From the NCBI GenBank assembly GCA_027364825.1, contig DAHXOM010000164.1:1-8588 (forward strand): 8,588 nucleotides of DNA. The letters run 5' to 3'. Below are positions 5,793-8,588 of this stretch, piece after piece. A model generated the notes under the pieces. The model was not told the origin of the DNA. It saw nothing but the letters and a program-made list of their open reading frames with translations, and did not search any database. Positions within the stretch are counted from its first letter, which is position 1, and every line of letters starts with the position of its first letter. Source of the stretch: a bacterium. Its GTDB lineage: Bacteria; JAMCPX01. The translations under genes and the position numbers were made by a program.

Positions 5793-7721
5793 TTATTTTT
5801 TTACGGTCTCAAGTTTTATCTTACCGGTAAACCGCTCGATATTCGTTATCTGTATGGGTACCTTCTGTCCGATCTTGAACGTGCGTCCGGTTTTTTTACC
5901 TATTGCTATATGGCGTGCCGTGTCCGAATAAAAATAATCATGGGGTATGTCTTCGAATGCGAGGAAGCCGTCGATAAAGAAGTCTTCTATTTCCACAAAC
6001 AACCCCGACCCCGTAATGCCGCTGATATAGCCCTGCAGAGGTATATTCTGCTTCTCCATAAGCATCTTCGCCGTGAGTATTTTATAGAGGTCCCTTTCCG
6101 CATCCATTGAATTCCTCTCTGTTTCCGACGAGTGTTTTGCAATCTCTTCCAGCTTCACCGTCCACATCTGCGACCGCTTTTTCGACATGGTATGTGTGAA
6201 CAGGTCCCGTAACATCCTGTGGACCGTAAGGTCCGGGTATCTTCTTATGGGAGATGTAAAATGCGTATAGAGATCAAACGCCAGTCCATAATGCCCTGTA
6301 TTCTCGACGGCATACTTTGCCTGTTTCATGGACCTGAGCAGTGTATAATTGATTACCTTCTCAAGCTTGGTGTCCTTTACTTTATCCAGAACTTGTTGAA
6401 GAGATATTGAATCAAATTTTTCGAATGCAGGCATTTTTAGGCCGAGGTTATGGACGAACAGGTAGAATTCGTACAGCTTGTCATGGTCGGGCTGTTCGTG
6501 AATCCTGTAGATGAACGGATGAGCGTCCGATGTGCCGTAGGTAGCGACCACCCTGTTTGCCTCGAGCATAAATTCTTCTATCAGCATATGGGCGATGTTC
6601 CTCTCCTTCCGGGTGATAGACTCGGGAACGCCGTACTTGTCCAGGGTCAGCTCTATGTCCGGCAGGTCGAGATCAAGGCTTCCGTTTTTCAGTCTGTGTT
6701 CCCGCAGCATCGAGGCGAGGTCCCACATGACCTGAAGGTTGTCCGACAGGTCGCCTTTTATGAATGTCGATTTGTTCCTTTGTTCGAGGATGTCCCTGAC
6801 AAGGGTATAGGTGAGTCTTGCCGAACTCCTGATAATACTCGGATAGATCCTGTAGCTTAATCTTTTGCCGCTTTTGTCGTATGCGATCTCCGAGGTCAGC
6901 GTGAGCCTGTCCTCGTGCGGTTTCAGACTGCACAGGTCATTGGATAGTTCCTCGGGGAGCATCGGCAGGACTTTGCCCGGGAAGTATACGCTGGTCCCTC
7001 TTTCAAAGGCATCGATATCCACGGGATCGTCCATTTTAACATAGTGGCTTACGTCGGCTATCGATACGTAGAGGATATAGCCGTTCGCTGTTTTCTTTAC
7101 AAATACGGCATCATCGAAGTCCTTTGCATCGTCCCCGTCGATGGTAACGATGGGCATGTTGGTGAGATCATGCCGTGCCGAGCGCTCTGCATTGCTGAGA
7201 CAGTACATCAGGGACGCCGCATGCAGGGATGCGTTTCTGCTGAACAGGGAGGGCAGGTTGTGTTTCGCAATGACAAGCTTGAGATCTATTTCAGGGGTGT
7301 TGTCGTCGCCGAGCCGCTGAAACAGTCTCGCCTTCCGGTTACCCTTTTCATCGTTTATCAGTTCACATTGCACGACCTCGCCGTCATTCAGTCCCCTTGT
7401 CCCTTTTTCGAACGGCAGAACAAACGTGATGTGCTTATCGAGCGGTGAACAGAAAAGCTGTCCATGCTCCCTTTCCACGGTACCGACGATGTATTTCATG
7501 TTCCTCTGTACTATCTTCAGCACCTTTCCTTCGTATAATTTTCCGTCACGCGAACTGACGCTGATCATGACCGTATCGTTGTGTATAGCTCCGTTGAGAT
7601 ATTTTGGCGGTATAAAAACGTCCTTCGGCATATCGGTACTGACAAAACCATAGCCATCCGGATGAACAAACAATGTACCCTGCTTTTTAAAACCCTTTAT
7701 ATTTTTACTTACCATTTTCAT
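5793..7721 (-). CDS. rnr: Exoribonuclease R/II family (RNB domain)
   Basis: The product is a cytoplasmic 3'-to-5' processive exoribonuclease that degrades mRNA and structured RNA. In its 642 residues are two cold-shock/OB folds (about 14-66, with GTLFVHPDGYGFV, and about 76-135), the RNB catalytic domain (about 187-507) and a C-terminal S1 domain (about 558-639, GYISGITGSGLFVEI). The metal-binding acids lie in DGDDAKDFDDA: Asp195, 201, 203 and 204 match the spacing of the E. coli RNase R active-site acids. YFPGKVLPMLPEELS (246-260) and HFTSPIRRYPDLTVHRM (487-503) are further RNB signatures. Compared with E. coli RNase R, it lacks the N-terminal helix-turn-helix and the long basic C-terminal tail, so its length is nearer RNase II; many bacterial VacB-type proteins are like this. 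The ATG at 7721 is used, with ATG 7715 as an alternative; neither has a good Shine-Dalgarno site. It is divergent from maf. Confidence 0.95.
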   Translation of the reverse strand: MKMVSKNIKGFKKQGTLFVHPDGYGFVSTDMPKDVFIPPKYLNGAIHNDTVMISVSSRDGKLYEGKVLKIVQRNMKYIVGTVEREHGQLFCSPLDKHITFVLPFEKGTRGLNDGEVVQCELINDEKGNRKARLFQRLGDDNTPEIDLKLVIAKHNLPSLFSRNASLHAASLMYCLSNAERSARHDLTNMPIVTIDGDDAKDFDDAVFVKKTANGYILYVSIADVSHYVKMDDPVDIDAFERGTSVYFPGKVLPMLPEELSNDLCSLKPHEDRLTLTSEIAYDKSGKRLSYRIYPSIIRSSARLTYTLVRDILEQRNKSTFIKGDLSDNLQVMWDLASMLREHRLKNGSLDLDLPDIELTLDKYGVPESITRKERNIAHMLIEEFMLEANRVVATYGTSDAHPFIYRIHEQPDHDKLYEFYLFVHNLGLKMPAFEKFDSISLQQVLDKVKDTKLEKVINYTLLRSMKQAKYAVENTGHYGLAFDLYTHFTSPIRRYPDLTVHRMLRDLFTHTMSKKRSQMWTVKLEEIAKHSSETERNSMDAERDLYKILTAKMLMEKQNIPLQGYISGITGSGLFVEIEDFFIDGFLAFEDIPHDYFYSDTARHIAIGKKTGRTFKIGQKVPIQITNIERFTGKIKLETVKK

Positions 7722-7729
7722 GGTTCAAT

Positions 7730-7757
7730 GTTATAGCATAGATATACGATTGTGCAA
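7730..7757 (-). promoter_or_regulatory. Extended -10 promoter for the exoribonuclease gene
   Basis: On the minus strand TGCTATAAC gives an extended -10 (TG motif plus TATAAC at 7735-7730, one mismatch to consensus). TTGCAC (7757-7752) lies 16 bp upstream as a weak -35. The predicted start site is near 7723, only a base or two before the ATG at 7721, so the transcript would be nearly leaderless, in keeping with the missing Shine-Dalgarno site. Prediction by pattern only. Confidence 0.45.
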
Positions 7758-7814
7758 ATGATAAAAAACAATATAAAGATTATACTCGCATCCGCCTCTT
7801 AGAGGCGGGCGGCA
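7758..7814 (+). pseudogene. maf: Severed N-terminal coding segment of maf with amber codon
   Basis: From the ATG at 7758 the frame reads MIKNNIKIILASAS, then TAG at 7800-7802, then RRAA, and continues without a shift into the Maf frame at 7815. Maf proteins begin with a beta strand and the motif SASPRR, so the TAG stands exactly in place of the conserved Pro, between the conserved Ser and the Arg pair. The upstream codons are therefore a genuine maf N-terminus and not chance sequence. The minimum change from a Pro codon would be CCG to TAG, two substitutions. The stop could be a real inactivating mutation, a suppressed amber, or a sequencing error. No Shine-Dalgarno site is apparent before 7758; GTG at 7752 is also in frame. 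Confidence 0.8.
7792..7808. repeat. Perfect CCGCC/GGCGG palindrome holding the maf stop codon
   Basis: CCGCCTC (7792-7798) and GAGGCGG (7802-7808) form a perfect 7-bp GC-rich stem with loop TTA. The amber codon TAG is formed by the last two loop bases and the first base of the right arm. Similar cores occur at 2857-2869 and 8490-8502. In mRNA the stem would lie just before the internal ATG at 7815. Confidence 0.75.
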
Positions 7815-8369
7815 ATGTTGAAAGGTATCGGTTTACCATTTACCTCGAGAGAATCCCGTATAGAAGAGGAACTGCAGCCCTTATCAATCCCCGCGCATAG
7901 GCAGACCGGCGCTCCTGCGATCGCAATAGCATGTCTGAAGGCAAACGATGTGGGAAAACGGGAAAAGGGGCGTGCCCTGATAATAGCCGCGGACACCATC
8001 GTTGTCATGGGAAAGAAGGTTATCGGAAAGCCTGCGAACAGGGAAGATGCAGAAAATATCCTGAGGCTCCTGAGCGGTAAGACCCATAAGGTTGTAACCG
8101 GTGTTTGTATCCTGAAGATGCCCGGACATGTATCTTTCAAGTTTTCGGTGACAACCGATGTCACCATGGCAAAGATGACGGACAGGGACATCCGGTGGTA
8201 TTTAAACACGGGCGAGCCCATGGACAAGGCAGGGGCCTACGGCATACAGGGGATCGGCGGAATTTTTGTCGAAAAGATAAGAGGCTCTTATACGAATGTG
8301 GTCGGCCTGCCGTTGCCGGAACTGCTCGTCGCGTTAAAAAAACTCAGGGCAATCGAGATGGTCGGTTAA
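7815..8369 (+). CDS. maf: Maf/YhdE-family nucleoside triphosphate pyrophosphatase, N-terminally truncated
   Basis: Maf proteins hydrolyse non-canonical or pyrimidine nucleoside triphosphates to monophosphates in the cytoplasm (house-cleaning). The longest uninterrupted reading from an ATG gives 184 residues. Conserved blocks are present in order: LKGIGLPF (2-9), AADTIVV (58-64, with the catalytic Asp60), GKP (71-73), LLSGKTHKVVTGV (85-97), YLNTGEPMDKAGAYGIQG (129-146) and IRGSYTNVVGLPLPEL (155-170). What is missing is the opening SASPRR motif, which is encoded just upstream but cut by a TAG at 7800. A product begun at 7815 lacks the Ser and Arg residues that line the substrate pocket, so activity is doubtful. 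Weak GAGGCGG (7802-7808) precedes ATG 7815, but it lies in a hairpin. The rest of the frame is intact with no other stop, which argues for a recent lesion, readthrough, or a base-calling error. Divergent from the exoribonuclease gene. Confidence 0.85.
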   Translation: MLKGIGLPFTSRESRIEEELQPLSIPAHRQTGAPAIAIACLKANDVGKREKGRALIIAADTIVVMGKKVIGKPANREDAENILRLLSGKTHKVVTGVCILKMPGHVSFKFSVTTDVTMAKMTDRDIRWYLNTGEPMDKAGAYGIQGIGGIFVEKIRGSYTNVVGLPLPELLVALKKLRAIEMVG

Positions 8370-8398
8370 TCCGAAAATGCATTTGCAAAACAGGGGAG

Positions 8399-8413
8399 TC
8401 AGCCATAGGCTGA
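8399..8413. other. Non-coding tail after maf with a short hairpin
   Basis: TCAGCC (8399-8404) and GGCTGA (8408-8413) form a 6-bp stem around ATA, about 30 nt after the maf stop. It lacks a U-run, so termination is uncertain. Through 8370-8477 I see no convincing gene: an ATG at 8450 opens only 24 codons that run into the repeat element, and the Shine-Dalgarno-like TGGAGGA (8423-8429) is too far from it. Confidence 0.35.
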
Positions 8414-8477
8414 TAAGTCCTTTGGAGGAAAACAAAGGTATTCTTCGAATATGAGCAATAAAGGAATATTATTATCC

Positions 8478-8557
8478 TGTCATTGCGAGCCGCCTTTGGC
8501 GGAGAAGCAATCCCTATGCCTTTAGATTGCCTCGTCGTTCCACTCCTCGCAATGACA
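8478..8557. repeat. 80-bp inverted-repeat element (TGTCATTGCGAG type)
   Basis: The outer arms TGTCATTGCGAG (8478-8489) and CTCGCAATGACA (8546-8557) are perfect 12-bp reverse complements. Inside lie a second pair, GCAATC (8507-8512) / GATTGC (8525-8530), and a local stem CCGCC/GGCGG (8490-8502). The whole can fold into a branched cruciform. From general knowledge, elements with these ends followed by GAAGCAATC occur as dispersed intergenic repeats in several bacterial genomes and resemble non-autonomous mobile or REP-like sequences. No transposase is nearby. 8558-8588 shows nothing further. Confidence 0.8.
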
Positions 8558-8588
8558 AACGTACCGTGGACTTCGAGCGGCTTAAACC

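Noticed and set aside
5773..5809. T-rich stretch after the lipoprotein stop as an intrinsic terminator
   Set aside because: The T-run is there, but I found no stem of more than 3-4 bp before it.
6450..6860. Plus-strand frames within the exoribonuclease gene (also 7044-7448)
   Set aside because: They are antisense shadows of the conserved RNB domain coding sequence.
7800..7802. Programmed pyrrolysine or other designed amber recoding in maf
   Set aside because: The replaced residue is a structural Pro in this family, and nothing nearby suggests a recoding signal; mutation or error is simpler.
8450..8524. Short frame from ATG 8450 (24 codons)
   Set aside because: No properly spaced ribosome site, and most of it lies in the inverted-repeat element.

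Overview
The window reads as ordinary bacterial chromosome. It carries an envelope or redox gene cluster, a large secreted lipoprotein gene, and two housekeeping genes. No RNA gene, transposase, integrase or CRISPR array was found. The host is a Gram-negative bacterium: it has a periplasmic c-type cytochrome and a lipobox protein with Ser at +2. The mix of a monoheme cytochrome, a TSUP transporter with a DUF1634 partner, very large NHL/IPT/FN3 lipoproteins, and TGTCATTGCGAG-type palindromes would fit Nitrospirota or a deltaproteobacterial lineage. That placement is a low-confidence inference.

Left part (1-2096, genes on the plus strand): a secreted cytochrome c (167-604), a TauE/SafE-type exporter (700-1530) and a small DUF1634 membrane protein (1527-1943). 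The last two overlap by 4 nt and are clearly co-translated. The 95-bp gap after the cytochrome gene holds competing hairpins. A plausible joint role is handling sulfur oxyanions: the cytochrome carries electrons in the periplasm while the TSUP/DUF1634 pair moves an organosulfur or sulfite anion. An 11-bp stem after DUF1634 separates this unit from a convergent isoprenylcysteine-methyltransferase-like gene (2097-2690, minus).

Middle (2691-5772): a promoter with a perfect inverted repeat over its -10 and a structured leader of about 130 nt precede a 937-residue lipoprotein. Its order is lipobox, unknown beta domain, IPT/TIG, first half of FN3, seven NHL-type repeats, second half of FN3, seven more NHL-type repeats, short aromatic/proline tail. 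The first propeller appears to be inserted inside the FN3 fold. The sampled DNA of this gene is visibly more AT-rich than its neighbours.

Right part (5773-8588): an RNase R/II-family exoribonuclease (minus, 5793-7721) is divergent from a Maf nucleotide pyrophosphatase gene. The maf frame runs from an ATG at 7758, but a TAG at 7800 sits exactly where the conserved Pro of the SxSPRR motif should be, inside a perfect CCGCC/GGCGG hairpin. The gene is therefore either broken or expressed from an internal ATG at 7815. The end of the window holds an 80-bp inverted-repeat element of a dispersed type.

The points most worth a second look are the domain-in-domain lipoprotein and the amber codon in the Maf active-site motif.
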